39,204 nt of DNA, taken from assembly GCA_902774325.1 (NCBI GenBank), contig CACYIC010000020.1, positions 1 to 39,204 of the forward strand. The letters are read 5' to 3'. The DNA comes from an uncultured Ruminococcus sp. (GTDB lineage Bacteria > Bacillota > Clostridia > Oscillospirales > Acutalibacteraceae). Position 1 is the stretch's first letter, and the number at the start of each line of letters is the position of its first letter. Below the pieces are notes generated by a model. The model had not been told where the DNA came from. It saw only the letters and a list, made by a program, of their open reading frames with translations, and searched no databases. The translations under genes were made by a program, and so were the position numbers. Below are positions 6,796 through 15,096 of the stretch, in pieces.

Positions 6796-7668
6796 ATGAA
6801 AATCACAAAAGCGGTGATCCCCGCCGCAGGCTTCGGAACCAGAGTGCTCCCCGCCACAAAGAACGTCCCCAAGGAGATGTTCCCCATCGTGGACAAGCCC
6901 ACGATCCAGTACATCGTCGAGGAGGCTGTCGCTTCGGGCATAACCGATATTCTCATTATCACCAACCGCGGCAAAAGCCTGATCGCCGATCACTTCGACC
7001 GCTCCCCCGAGCTTGAGCAGATCCTTGAGAAAAGCGGCAAGGATGACTTTCTCAACATCGTTAAGAGCATTTCCGAGATGGCTAATATCAGCTTTATTCG
7101 CCAGAAGGAGATGAAGGGACTCGGTCACGCCGTTCTCAAGGCAAAGTCCTTTGTCGGCAACGAGCCCTTCGCGGTACTCTTCGGAGACGGCGTTATCATC
7201 AGCAAAAAGCCGGCGATCAAGCAGCTTATCGACTGCTACGGCGAATTCGGAGAGGGCGTCGTCGGCGTGAAAAAGGTCTCCGAGGATCAGATCCACAAGT
7301 ACGGCTCCCTCAAGGTCGAGCCGCTTCACGACAACGTTTTCAAATGCACCGATATGAAGGAAAAGCCTCAGACCAAGGAAGAAGTGCTTTCTCTTTATTC
7401 GATCCTCGACCGCTGCGTGCTTCCTCCCGAGATCTTCGAGATCCTCGAGCGCACAAAGCCCGGTATCGGCGGCGAGATCCAGCTCACGGACGCCATGCGC
7501 GAAATCGCGGTCACAAAGGGTATCACGGCGGTTGAATTTGAAGGCACCCGCTATGATATGGGAAACAAGTTCGGCATTCTCCAGGCGCAGATCGAGGTCG
7601 GTCTGGAGCATCCCGAAACCAAGGATCAGCTCAGGGAATACATCAAAGAGCTCGCCAAAAGAATCTAA
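6796..7668 (+). CDS. galU: UTP--glucose-1-phosphate uridylyltransferase
   Basis: This enzyme makes UDP-glucose from UTP and glucose-1-phosphate, feeding glycolipid, teichoic acid and polysaccharide synthesis in the cytoplasm. The length (290 residues) is normal. The nucleotide-binding signature AAGFGTRVLPATKNVPKEM occupies about residues 10-28 and IVDKPTIQYIVEEA follows. The conserved LFGDGVI and the C-terminal RYDMGNKFG are present. AGGAGG (6781-6786) lies 9 bases before the ATG. It is probably cotranscribed with the preceding zinc-finger protein and ends at a strong terminator. Confidence 0.95.
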   Translation: MKITKAVIPAAGFGTRVLPATKNVPKEMFPIVDKPTIQYIVEEAVASGITDILIITNRGKSLIADHFDRSPELEQILEKSGKDDFLNIVKSISEMANISFIRQKEMKGLGHAVLKAKSFVGNEPFAVLFGDGVIISKKPAIKQLIDCYGEFGEGVVGVKKVSEDQIHKYGSLKVEPLHDNVFKCTDMKEKPQTKEEVLSLYSILDRCVLPPEIFEILERTKPGIGGEIQLTDAMREIAVTKGITAVEFEGTRYDMGNKFGILQAQIEVGLEHPETKDQLREYIKELAKRI

Positions 7669-7678
7669 AGCAGAAATC

Positions 7679-7722
7679 AGGACCGATACGGATATTTCTC
7701 CGTTTCGGTCCTGTTTTTGTTT
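7679..7722 (+). terminator. galU terminator
   Basis: AGGACCGA...TCGGTCCT forms a stem of about 12 bp with an internal mismatch, followed by GTTTTTGTTT. A second palindrome, GCGGCGCTTAGCGCCGC (7723-7739), abuts it and reaches the stop of the converging gene. Confidence 0.85.
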
Positions 7723-7738
7723 GCGGCGCTTAGCGCCG

Positions 7739-8560
7739 CTATTCTATTTCTATTCTCACGGGCTTATGCTTTTCATAGATATAGTAGCAGTCGAAACCCG
7801 CCGCTCTCGCTGTTTCTATCCCCTGCCGGATAAATCCTCCGACCATATCAGCCCTGTGAGAGTCGGAGCCGACGGTGATATATTTTCCGCCGAGCTCACG
7901 GAAGCGGCGCACAAGCGGGAGATCGGGACTCGTCTGCTTTATCGGCTTGAACAATCCCTGCGTATTGATCTCTAGAGCCTTTTCGTTCTTTATGAGCGTC
8001 CTGAAGATCTCGTCGATCTTGCTCATGAACGGCGTGAGATCGGGGCAGTAGCCCTCGCGCTCGAAAACATATCTCAGGGGATAAGTAAGGTGCGCAAGGC
8101 TGTCAAAATGCGGAAAGGCGGCGGTTTCAAGCAGCTCGTCAAAATACCGGGAGAGGATATCGTTCACATCCGCCTTTGAGTAATCCATATAATAGAAATC
8201 CTCCTCGCCGCGGATATTGTGGATCGAGGCAAGGATGAAATCGAAATCTCCGTAAGCGAGCGCCTTGGAGGTCTGGTCGGGGTCGTGCATCGGCTCGCCG
8301 AGCTCCATTCCGACAAGCAGCCTGAGCTTATCGCCGTATTTTTCTTTTGCCGATTCGATATCCGAGATCAGCTTGGGTATCTGTCTGTCAAAGCTGCCGA
8401 ACTCGCAATCCTCCCCGCAGTTGATAAACGGCGCCTCGCAGTGGTCGGTGACGGCGAGAGCGTATAAGCCCTTGTCGATCGCGGAGCGGCACATTTCATC
8501 GACGGTGTTTTTTCCGTCAAAGGAATTATTTGAATGGGTATGGATATCGCACAAAAGCAT
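7739..8560 (-). CDS. PHP-family phosphatase, histidinol-phosphatase (HisJ) like
   Basis: This metal-dependent phosphoesterase of the PHP superfamily has 273 residues. Visible metal-ligand motifs are DIHTHSNNSFDG (His7, His9), AVTDHCEAP (His40), LVGMELGE, ILASIHNIRG and TVGSDSHR near the C-terminus. The order and length fit HisJ/HisK-type histidinol-phosphatases, which convert L-histidinol phosphate to histidinol. No histidine-biosynthesis gene lies nearby, so the substrate is not established. It is monocistronic, with its own promoter, and converges with galU. Confidence 0.83.
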   Translation of the reverse strand: MLLCDIHTHSNNSFDGKNTVDEMCRSAIDKGLYALAVTDHCEAPFINCGEDCEFGSFDRQIPKLISDIESAKEKYGDKLRLLVGMELGEPMHDPDQTSKALAYGDFDFILASIHNIRGEEDFYYMDYSKADVNDILSRYFDELLETAAFPHFDSLAHLTYPLRYVFEREGYCPDLTPFMSKIDEIFRTLIKNEKALEINTQGLFKPIKQTSPDLPLVRRFRELGGKYITVGSDSHRADMVGGFIRQGIETARAAGFDCYYIYEKHKPVRIEIE

Positions 8561-8592
8561 GAAGCATCACCTATTTACATTTTTATGAAAAA

Positions 8593-8621
8593 ATAATAGC
8601 ATAAGAATCGGTTTTTTGCAA
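8593..8621 (-). promoter_or_regulatory. Promoter of the PHP phosphatase
   Basis: TTGCAA (8616-8621) and TATTAT (8593-8598) are 17 bp apart on the minus strand. It is back to back with the promoter of the DUF711/V-ATPase operon. Confidence 0.7.
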
Positions 8622-8629
8622 GATTTAAC

Positions 8630-8658
8630 TTTACTTTACCGAAAAAAAATTATATAAT
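8630..8658 (+). promoter_or_regulatory. Promoter of the ACT/DUF711/V-ATPase operon
   Basis: TTTACT (8630-8635) and TATAAT (8653-8658) are 17 bp apart. It is the only convincing promoter I see ahead of the roughly 10-kb operon. Confidence 0.6.
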
Positions 8659-8670
8659 AAGATGTTGATA

Positions 8671-8684
8671 TATTATTAATAATA
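8671..8684. promoter_or_regulatory. Perfect 14-bp palindrome downstream of the operon promoter
   Basis: TATTATTAATAATA reads the same on both strands. It lies 12 bp past the -10 box, where a bound repressor would block transcription. A short stem (CTCTCC with GGAGAG, about 8685-8707) follows before the GAGGAGG ribosome site. An operator role is inference; AT-rich palindromes can arise by chance. Confidence 0.35.
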
Positions 8685-8719
8685 CTCTCCTTTGTTTTTC
8701 GGGAGAGAGGAGGAATTAT

Positions 8720-8891
8720 ATGAAAGCAATAATAACCGTAATCGGAAAGGACGCCGTCGGGATCCTCGCGAAGGTATCGGACGCCTGCGCCAGGGCGAGC
8801 GTGAATATCGTTGAGGTCACCCAGAGCGTATTGCGGAACCAAGATCCATATCATGCATGAGGATATTTTCAACAGCATGCATAAAATCTGA
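8720..8891 (+). pseudogene. ACT-domain protein (UPF0237 type), internally deleted
   Basis: A good ribosome site (GAGGAGG) precedes an ATG that opens MKAIITVIGKDAVGILAKV and runs to VEVTQSVL, the normal first half of this roughly 90-residue ACT-domain family. The frame then stops at 8860. In another frame the typical family ending, KIHIMHEDIFNSMHKI-stop, is found at once (8837-8891). The middle third, about 30-35 residues, is missing and the two halves are out of frame, so the gene is disabled by an internal deletion. UPF0237 genes usually sit next to a UPF0210 (DUF711) gene, as here, and are thought to form an amino-acid-sensing or regulatory pair with it. Confidence 0.8.
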
Positions 8892-8915
8892 ATAAGCAGT
8901 GAAAGGAAGCCTTTT

Positions 8916-10277
8916 ATGCTTGAAACAAAAGACATACTTGAAACCATAAATATGATAGACAACGAAAACCTTGACGTCAGGACGATCACTATGGGTATTT
9001 CGCTCCTGGACTGCATTGACGAGGATATCGACAAGGCGTGCGTAAAGGCTTACGACAAGATATGCCGCAGCGCTAAGGACCTTGTGAAAACAGGCGAGGA
9101 TATCCAGAGCGAATACGGAATACCGATCATCCACAAGCGCATTTCCGTAACTCCCATAGGAATGATCGCCGCTCCCTGTCAGAGCAGGAACGTCGTGAAA
9201 TTCGCTCGTACCCTCGACAAGGCGGCAAAGGAGCTGGGAGTGAACTTCATCGGCGGCTACTCCGCTCTGGTGCAGAAGGGTTTCGCAAGCGGGGACTACG
9301 CCCTGATCGAAAGCATCCCGCAGGCGCTCAGCGAAACGGATTTCGTTTGCTCCTCGGTCAATATCGGCTCGACCAAGGCGGGAATAAATATGGACGCCGT
9401 CAGGATGATGGGCAGGATCGTAAAGCAGACCGCCGAGATCACCGCTGACCGAAGCTGTATCGGCGCGGCAAAGCTTGTCGTTTTCTGCAACGCCCCCGAG
9501 GACAATCCCTTCATGGCGGGCGCCTTCCACGGCGTAGGCGAATCCGACACCGTTATAAACGTCGGCGTTTCGGGTCCGGGAGTCGTGAGAGCGGCGCTCG
9601 CAAAGCACGGCGCAGGCAAGGATATTACCGAAATAGCGGATATGGTCAAGAAAACCGCGTTCAAGATAACCAGGATGGGACAGCTCGTCGCCAAGGAAGC
9701 AAGCAGGCGCCTCTGCGTACCCTTCGGCATCGTCGACCTTTCGCTCGCCCCCACCCCCGCCATCGGCGACAGCGTGGCGTATATACTCGAGGAGATGGGT
9801 CTTGAGGTCTGCGGCTGCCACGGAACCACCGCGGCTCTGGCTCTGCTCAACGACGCCGTCAAAAAGGGCGGCGTGATGGCGTCCTCGCACGTCGGAGGAC
9901 TCAGCGGCGCGTTTATTCCCGTTTCCGAGGACGCGGGCATGATCGCCGCCGCCGAAAGCGGTCATCTTGATATCACAAAGCTCGAATCAATGACGGCGGT
10001 CTGCTCCGTCGGACTTGATATGATAGTTGTCCCGGGAGATATCTCTCCGGAAACGATCTCGGCTATCATCGCCGACGAAGCCGCGATAGGCATGGTGAAT
10101 TCAAAAACCACCGCAGTAAGGCTTATCCCCGCGATAGGAAAGCAGGCGGGCGATATGCTTGAATTCGGCGGTCTGCTCGGCTCGGGTCCCGTTATGCCCT
10201 ACAGAGAAGGCTCGCCGGCGGTATTCATCAACCGCGGAGGCAGGATCCCCGCCCCCATCCAGGCATTAAAGAATTGA
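8916..10277 (+). CDS. DUF711/UPF0210 family protein (PFL-like fold)
   Basis: This full-length member (453 residues) of a conserved family distantly related to pyruvate formate-lyase has no settled function. Recognisable stretches are [14 protein letters not shown] at the start, [48 protein letters not shown], and the glycine-rich [19 protein letters not shown] near the end. AAGGAAG lies 6 bases before the ATG. In many Clostridia and streptococci it follows an intact ACT-domain gene; here that partner is broken. The V-ATPase genes begin 26 bases after its stop in the same direction. Confidence 0.88.
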   Translation: MLETKDILETINMIDNENLDVRTITMGISLLDCIDEDIDKACVKAYDKICRSAKDLVKTGEDIQSEYGIPIIHKRISVTPIGMIAAPCQSRNVVKFARTLDKAAKELGVNFIGGYSALVQKGFASGDYALIESIPQALSETDFVCSSVNIGSTKAGINMDAVRMMGRIVKQTAEITADRSCIGAAKLVVFCNAPEDNPFMAGAFHGVGESDTVINVGVSGPGVVRAALAKHGAGKDITEIADMVKKTAFKITRMGQLVAKEASRRLCVPFGIVDLSLAPTPAIGDSVAYILEEMGLEVCGCHGTTAALALLNDAVKKGGVMASSHVGGLSGAFIPVSEDAGMIAAAESGHLDITKLESMTAVCSVGLDMIVVPGDISPETISAIIADEAAIGMVNSKTTAVRLIPAIGKQAGDMLEFGGLLGSGPVMPYREGSPAVFINRGGRIPAPIQALKN

Positions 10278-10303
10278 TTTTCCTTTATCGGAGGTGATAC
10301 TTT

Positions 10304-10612
10304 TTGCAGGACATGATAAAGAGGATTATCGACGCCGACAACGAAGCCAGACGGCTCGCGGAAAAAAGCCGCGCCGATTCCGAAAGAGAGAAAGAGAAAA
10401 TCAAAAAGCAGGCGCGAAATATTTACGACAAGTACATGGCTGAGGCAATGGAGACCGTAAAGCAAAACGATATCCACGAGGAGCACAGAGCCGAAAAGCA
10501 GTGGAACGAAATAATGTCGCGGCAGCATTCAACAATGATCAAACTAAAATCCGACTACGAGCAGAACCGCGATATCTGGGTCGACGCGATCGTCGACAGG
10601 GTAATCGGCTGA
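10304..10612 (+). CDS. V-type ATP synthase peripheral-stalk subunit G/H
   Basis: This small (102 residues), highly charged, almost wholly helical protein has the heptad-like pattern of a stalk subunit: ADNEARRLAEKSRADSEREK and DIHEEHRAEKQWNEIM. It probably pairs with subunit E to form the peripheral stalk linking the catalytic head to subunit I. The start is TTG: GGAGGTG (10290-10296) is 7 bases before TTG at 10304 but 16 before the next ATG at 10313. It is first of the nine ATPase genes, 13 bases before subunit C. Sequence identity in this family is low, so the call rests on composition and position. Confidence 0.72.
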   Translation: MQDMIKRIIDADNEARRLAEKSRADSEREKEKIKKQARNIYDKYMAEAMETVKQNDIHEEHRAEKQWNEIMSRQHSTMIKLKSDYEQNRDIWVDAIVDRVIG

Positions 10613-10625
10613 ACAGGAGGGCGTT

Positions 10626-11660
10626 ATGCCACTTACTTCTTACGCTGTACTGACCAAATCACGGGCAAAATACGGCAAGCAGCTCAAGGAAAAAGATTAT
10701 CTCGGACTGCTCGCCTGTCAGAGCGTGCCCGAGGTCATGGTTTACCTGAAATCGCATACCCACTTTGCCGGAGTGCTCGCCGACGTTAACGAGCGCGACG
10801 TCCACAGAGGGCGGCTGGAAATGCTGCTCAGGCAAAACCTCTTTTACGAATTTGACTCGCTTTTCAGATACGACTCAAATATCAGCTCGGGCTTTTCCCG
10901 ATATGTAATAGAAAATATGGAGGCGGAGCAGATCGTCAGGTTCCTGATTCTGCTCAGCTCCAACTCGACCGAAAAATTCATCTTTAACTTTCCCGCGTTC
11001 TTCGACAAGCACACCGAGATAGATATCCATAAGCTCGCCGTCGCGAAGAACTACGAGGAGTTTCTTGAGGCGCTGCGCCTCTCTCCCTATTACCGGATCC
11101 TGAAGAATTTCCGTCCCGACGAAAAGAACAGGCTTCCGGTTTCGGTAATGGAAACAAAAATCTACGAATACATCTACGGCAATCTTTTCGACCTGATCGA
11201 AAAAAAGGCAAAGGGTCAGGAAAAGCAGGAGCTTATGGCGCTGTTCCGCACGATAATGAACTACAACGTTTTCTCGCGGATAATCAGACTGAAAAGCTGC
11301 TTTGACCTTACGCCCGAGGCGGTAAAGGCTTCGCTGATGACGCAGTACTGCGATATCCCGCCTAAGATCATCGACAGCATGTGCAAGGCGGAATCCACCG
11401 CGGAGGTATTCGCGATCATGCAGCGCACGGGCTGCGGAAAAATGATAGACAAGCTGGGATATGTCCACGCGAACGATATCGCCCCGCGAGTGACCTGCCG
11501 ACTAGCAAAAAAGAATATGCATTTTTCAAACAATCCCGCCGTGGTTATGATCTCTTATGTGCTGATATCCGAGATCGAGCTGAAAAACGTCATCAGCCTG
11601 ATCGAGGGGATACGCTACAAGCTTGACGTCAAAACCATCAAGTCAATACTGATTTTTTAA
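10626..11660 (+). CDS. ntpC: V-type ATP synthase subunit C
   Basis: Subunit C (AC39/d family) caps the membrane ring and connects it to the central stalk of the ATPase. The 344 residues show the family features: an N-terminal VLTKSRAKYGKQLKEKDY, mainly helical repeats with YVIENMEAEQIVRFLILLS, and the C-terminal ELKNVISLIEGIRYKLDVKT that characterises archaeal and bacterial subunit C. AGGAGGG precedes the ATG. After it the operon has a 122-bp gap holding repeat copy C; other gaps in the ATPase operon are short or absent. Confidence 0.9.
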   Translation: MPLTSYAVLTKSRAKYGKQLKEKDYLGLLACQSVPEVMVYLKSHTHFAGVLADVNERDVHRGRLEMLLRQNLFYEFDSLFRYDSNISSGFSRYVIENMEAEQIVRFLILLSSNSTEKFIFNFPAFFDKHTEIDIHKLAVAKNYEEFLEALRLSPYYRILKNFRPDEKNRLPVSVMETKIYEYIYGNLFDLIEKKAKGQEKQELMALFRTIMNYNVFSRIIRLKSCFDLTPEAVKASLMTQYCDIPPKIIDSMCKAESTAEVFAIMQRTGCGKMIDKLGYVHANDIAPRVTCRLAKKNMHFSNNPAVVMISYVLISEIELKNVISLIEGIRYKLDVKTIKSILIF

Positions 11661-11674
11661 AGGGAACTTCTAAA

Positions 11675-11756
11675 GGCAAAAGGCACTATTCGCGGCGCAC
11701 GCCTTGCCGGTATAACCTGCTGTGCGATCCGTACACCCGAATCAAGCGGTATTGCC
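11675..11756 (-). repeat. Dispersed inverted-end repeat, copy C (82 bp)
   Basis: Read on the minus strand it opens GGCAATACCGCTTGATTCGG and closes GTGCCTTTTGCC. Its first 30 bases match copy F at 25 positions, and its right arm shares the core GGCGYGCGCCGCGAATWGTG with copy F. The two ends are imperfect inverted repeats of each other. Flanks on the plus strand are TAAA (11671-11674) and TGAA (11757-11760). It lies inside the V-ATPase operon between subunits C and I and should be transcribed as a folded RNA. Confidence 0.75.
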
Positions 11757-11782
11757 TGAATCCCGAAAGAGGTGATTATAAT

Positions 11783-13708
11783 TTGGCTGTATCATCAATG
11801 CAGGCCGTGAACGTTATCGGACTGATGGATAACATCGAAGAGGTAATCACGGTTCTTGGTGAATCGGGCGTGTTCCATCCCGATGAAGTCCAGAACTTCT
11901 ACGACAACATCAGGGATTTTACACACCTGCAAACAAAAAACATTTACGCGGAGCCGCTTACAAATCTGAAGGCGGCGATAAACCTTGCGAAGCAAAAGGT
12001 CAATCTGGTCGACCCGCGCGACTACTCGCCCTCCTTTGAGGAGCTTGACGCTTCCGCCAAGGTCATAACCAAAAACATCGACTCGCTGATCGAGGAAAAG
12101 AATACGGTTGCCGAAAAGCTGAGGCTGAGCACCGAGCAGCTGAGCATGGCAAATCATTTCAAGGGCATGGACGTAGAGATCGAAAAGGTGCTCAATCTCA
12201 ATTTCCTCAAAGCCCGCTTCGGCAGACTGCCGAAGGACAGCCTCGAAAAGCTCAAGGACTACGATCTCAACAAATTTATCGAATTCGCGGTCTGCAACGA
12301 GGAAAAGAACGCGGTATGGGGCGTTTATTTCGCTCCCAACGAAAGAGCCGAGGAGATCGACAAGATATTCGACGGGCTGTATTTCGAGCGCTGCGAATCG
12401 GGCTTCACCGACGAAACCCCCGCTACCCAGATCAAGCGGCTCGAAAAGGAGATACCCGAGCTTAAAACTCAGCTGAGCGCCTCGGACAAAAAGCTGAGCG
12501 CCTACTTCAAAACCAACGGCCAGAGGATCTCCCTCACCCTGTCAAAGCTCGAGGAGCTGTATTTGTACGCGGGAATAAGAGCAAACGCGATGCAGTACAG
12601 CCGCAGCTTCATCATAGTAGGCTGGGTGCCCTCCGAATACCAAAAGGAGCTGGGCATAAGGCTCGGCAAGATCAAGAGCGTTGAGGTAGACTTCTCCGAC
12701 GCCAAAAACGAGCTCGACAAAAACCCGCCGGTCAAGCTGAAAAACAACCTTCTGACCAGACCCTTTGAGTTTTATACCGAAATGTACGGTATGCCGAAAT
12801 ACACCGAGATCGACCCGACCTTCTTTGTGGCGATAACATATACGCTGCTCTTCGGTATCATGTTCGCCGACGTCGGTCAGGGACTGATACTCGCGATCGT
12901 GGGTCTGCTGATGTGGAAAATCAAAAAGATGAAGATCGGAAAGATACTCGTCCCCTGCGGGCTCTGCTCGTCGGTTTTCGGATTGGTATTCGGAAGCGTT
13001 TTCGGATTCGAGCACCTTCTCGACTTCATGTACTACAAGATGGGCTTTATGGAAAAGCCTATCGAGGTAATGGAGCGAACGAACGAGCTCATCATCTTCG
13101 CCATAGGAATAGGCATAGTGCTGCTGCTTATCGCCATGATGCTCAACGTCTATACCTCCTTCCGTCAGAAAAACCCGGGGCGGGCGCTGTTCTCGACAAG
13201 CGGAATAGCGGGAATAATCTTCTACGACGCGATAGTTTTCGGGCTCGTGGGAGAGCTTTTCCTCGGACTTCACGTCCTCACTCTTCCCTATATCCTGGGA
13301 CTCATCGTATTCCCGTTCGTGCTGATTTTCTTCTCAGAGCCGCTTTCGGATCTGGTGAACGGAGAAAAGGACTGGCAGCCGGAAAGCTGGCCGGGCTTCA
13401 TCATCGAAAAGCTGTTTGAATCCATCGAGGTCCTGCTCAGCTACGTTACCAATACCATGAGCTTTTTGCGTGTCGGTGCGTTCGTGCTGGTCCACGCGGG
13501 AATGATGCTCGTTGTATTTGTTCTGGCTGAGATGGTCGGCGGCATCGGCTACTGGATCATTGTCGTGATCGGCAACGCGATCGTGATGGCGCTTGAAGCG
13601 CTGCTCGTTTCGATCCAGACGCTCAGACTTGAATACTATGAAATGTTCAGCCGCTTCTATTCGGGCGAGGGCAGAGGCTACGCGCCCATAAAACTTATAA
13701 AAGATTAA
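11783..13708 (+). CDS. ntpI: V-type ATP synthase subunit I (membrane stator)
   Basis: Subunit I (the a-subunit) forms the static half of the ion channel facing the rotating K ring. The 641 residues split into a cytoplasmic N-terminal half with coiled coils (about 1-330) and a C-terminal half with seven or eight membrane segments, starting near DPTFFVAITYTLLFGIMFAD. The conserved GQGLILA and the SFLRVGAFVLVHAGMMLVV segment, with its essential Arg in LRVGAF, are present, as is LRLEYYEMFSRFYSGEG near the end. The start is TTG at 11783, placed by AGAGGTG 8 bases upstream; the first ATG is five codons later. Confidence 0.92.
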   Translation: MAVSSMQAVNVIGLMDNIEEVITVLGESGVFHPDEVQNFYDNIRDFTHLQTKNIYAEPLTNLKAAINLAKQKVNLVDPRDYSPSFEELDASAKVITKNIDSLIEEKNTVAEKLRLSTEQLSMANHFKGMDVEIEKVLNLNFLKARFGRLPKDSLEKLKDYDLNKFIEFAVCNEEKNAVWGVYFAPNERAEEIDKIFDGLYFERCESGFTDETPATQIKRLEKEIPELKTQLSASDKKLSAYFKTNGQRISLTLSKLEELYLYAGIRANAMQYSRSFIIVGWVPSEYQKELGIRLGKIKSVEVDFSDAKNELDKNPPVKLKNNLLTRPFEFYTEMYGMPKYTEIDPTFFVAITYTLLFGIMFADVGQGLILAIVGLLMWKIKKMKIGKILVPCGLCSSVFGLVFGSVFGFEHLLDFMYYKMGFMEKPIEVMERTNELIIFAIGIGIVLLLIAMMLNVYTSFRQKNPGRALFSTSGIAGIIFYDAIVFGLVGELFLGLHVLTLPYILGLIVFPFVLIFFSEPLSDLVNGEKDWQPESWPGFIIEKLFESIEVLLSYVTNTMSFLRVGAFVLVHAGMMLVVFVLAEMVGGIGYWIIVVIGNAIVMALEALLVSIQTLRLEYYEMFSRFYSGEGRGYAPIKLIKD

Positions 13709-13727
13709 TTTTTTGGAGGAATTTCTC

Positions 13728-14153
13728 ATGTTGTTAAACGCACTTCTTTTGGCTTTACCCGTAATCTTTCTCATTGTATCCGTCGTTGTCGCAGTTAAGG
13801 CTGTCAGCCGCGGAAAGAGCAGAAAGACCTCTCTCCTTGTTCAGCTTTGCTCCTTTGCCGCAGTATTCGCGATCTGCCTTGTCTGCCCGATCGTAGCGGG
13901 CGCGGCGACCGGCGACGCTTCGGCCGCGGACGCGAGCGCTACCGGACTCGGATATATCTCGGCGGCGCTGGCTACAGGCATCGCCGGCATCGGCGGCGGC
14001 ATCGCCGTCGGCAAGGCGGCTCCCGCGGCTATCGGAGCAACCAGCGAGGATCCCAAGGCATTCGGTAAGGCGATCATATTTGTCGCGCTCGGAGAAGGCA
14101 TCGCGATCTACGGAATGCTCATTTCGATCATGATCATCTCCAATCTCGGCTGA
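13728..14153 (+). CDS. ntpK: V-type ATP synthase subunit K (rotor ring)
   Basis: This proteolipid forms the rotating membrane ring. The 141 residues hold four membrane segments (about 3-24, 36-58, 75-97 and 113-138). The last two form the conserved hairpin: glycine-rich ATGIAGIGGGIAVGKAAPA, then FVALGEGIAIYGM with the ion-binding Glu at position 123. The first hairpin has no equivalent acid, so there is one ion site per subunit. The residue after Glu123 is Gly, not the Thr of the sodium-binding Enterococcus protein. That leaves proton use open, but ion choice cannot be settled from this alone. The ATG at 13728 has GGAGGA (13715-13720); the in-frame TTG at 13713 overlaps that site and is rejected as a start. 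Confidence 0.9.
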   Translation: MLLNALLLALPVIFLIVSVVVAVKAVSRGKSRKTSLLVQLCSFAAVFAICLVCPIVAGAATGDASAADASATGLGYISAALATGIAGIGGGIAVGKAAPAAIGATSEDPKAFGKAIIFVALGEGIAIYGMLISIMIISNLG

Positions 14154-14169
14154 TGAAAGAGGCATACAA

Positions 14170-14478
14170 ATGAAATTCTTTTTGATCAGCGATAATGTGG
14201 ATACCAAAATCGGTATGCGCTTCGCGGGGATCGAGGGGATCGTTGTCCACGAGGAGGAGGCGGTCAGGCGAGAGCTGACCAACGCCATGGAGCAGGAGGA
14301 TATCGCCGTCATACTTATGACCGAAAGGCTGGTATCCCTCTGCCCGGATCTTGTCTACGATCTCAAGCTCAACCGCAAAAAGCCGCTGATTGTGGAAATA
14401 CCGGATCGTCACGGCAACGGAAGAACCAAGGACAGCATCACGAAATACGTCCGTGACGCGATCGGCGTCAAGCTGTGA
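14170..14478 (+). CDS. ntpG: V-type ATP synthase subunit F
   Basis: Subunit F is part of the central rotor stalk with subunit D. The 102 residues are a normal family length. The Rossmann-like pattern is visible in KFFLISDNVDTKIGMRFAGI, the acidic loop after it, AVILMTERLVSLCPD, and the proline-rich KPLIVEIPDRHG followed by a C-terminal helix. AGAGG precedes the start, 16 bases after subunit K. The gene is called ntpG in Enterococcus naming and atpF or vatF elsewhere. Confidence 0.9.
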   Translation: MKFFLISDNVDTKIGMRFAGIEGIVVHEEEAVRRELTNAMEQEDIAVILMTERLVSLCPDLVYDLKLNRKKPLIVEIPDRHGNGRTKDSITKYVRDAIGVKL

Positions 14479-14502
14479 TCAAACATTCCGAGAGGTTGCA
14501 TT

Positions 14503-15096
14503 ATGGAGAAAAAAGGTAAAACCGATAATTTTTTGAAGGCTATAAAAAAGCACGCAAAGGCGCAGAAAAACGCCATGAAATCAGAGGTTTCCCTGCTCAA
14601 GGAAGAAAAAATCAAAAGAGCCGAGAACAAGGCGAAGCGCGACAGCGAAAAGCTTATCAGGGATAAGCTTGAGGAAAAGCGCAACGAGCAAACGGCTATC
14701 CTCGCGCAAAAGACCCGCGAGGGACAGCGCCGGATCTTCTTTGAGCGCGCGAGGATGACCGACGAGGTGTTTAATCTCGCCTCAAAGAAGCTTACCGAAT
14801 ACGCGAAAACCGAAGAATACAGAAGGAAGCTGATCGACAGCGCGAAAGAGATCGCAAAGCTGTTTGAGAGCAACGACTGCGTGCTCTATATCAGCGAAAA
14901 GGACATGGAGCAGTCAGATGAGATCAAAGCCGTATTCGAGGGCAATACCGAGATAAAAGCCGACCGCAGGATAAAGCTGGGCGGCATCATCGGTTATTGC
15001 GACGCGATGGGAATCGTCGCCGACGAGACCCTCGACAACAAGCTGCTCATGCAGAGAGAATGGTTCATTGAGAACGCCGATCTCTCAGTACTCTGA
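14503..15096 (+). CDS. ntpE: V-type ATP synthase subunit E
   Basis: Subunit E is the long helix of the peripheral stalk, partnering the G/H subunit encoded first in the operon. Of 197 residues, the N-terminal 90 are a lysine- and glutamate-rich coiled coil (KHAKAQKNAMKSEVSLLKEE and following). The C-terminal half is globular and ends with KLGGIIGYCDAMGIVADETL and LLMQREWFIEN, the expected subunit E ending. GAGAGG precedes the ATG. The stop codon is directly followed by a solo end of the dispersed repeat. Confidence 0.87.
   Translation: MEKKGKTDNFLKAIKKHAKAQKNAMKSEVSLLKEEKIKRAENKAKRDSEKLIRDKLEEKRNEQTAILAQKTREGQRRIFFERARMTDEVFNLASKKLTEYAKTEEYRRKLIDSAKEIAKLFESNDCVLYISEKDMEQSDEIKAVFEGNTEIKADRRIKLGGIIGYCDAMGIVADETLDNKLLMQREWFIENADLSVL

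Noticed and set aside
6791-6799. Two-codon minicistron ATG AAA TGA overlapping the galU start
   Set aside because: Most likely chance; the galU ATG has normal spacing to AGGAGG and nothing else suggests leader control.
6778-7611. Open frame of 277 codons opposite galU
   Set aside because: Shadow of galU with no recognisable domain and no ribosome site.
8817-9965. Long open frame (382 codons) on the minus strand opposite the DUF711 gene
   Set aside because: It is antisense to a well-recognised protein family, has no ribosome site and its translation resembles no protein; high-GC codon bias opens such shadow frames.
13713-13727. Extended start of subunit K at TTG 13713
   Set aside because: The codons fall on the GGAGGA ribosome site of the ATG at 13728.
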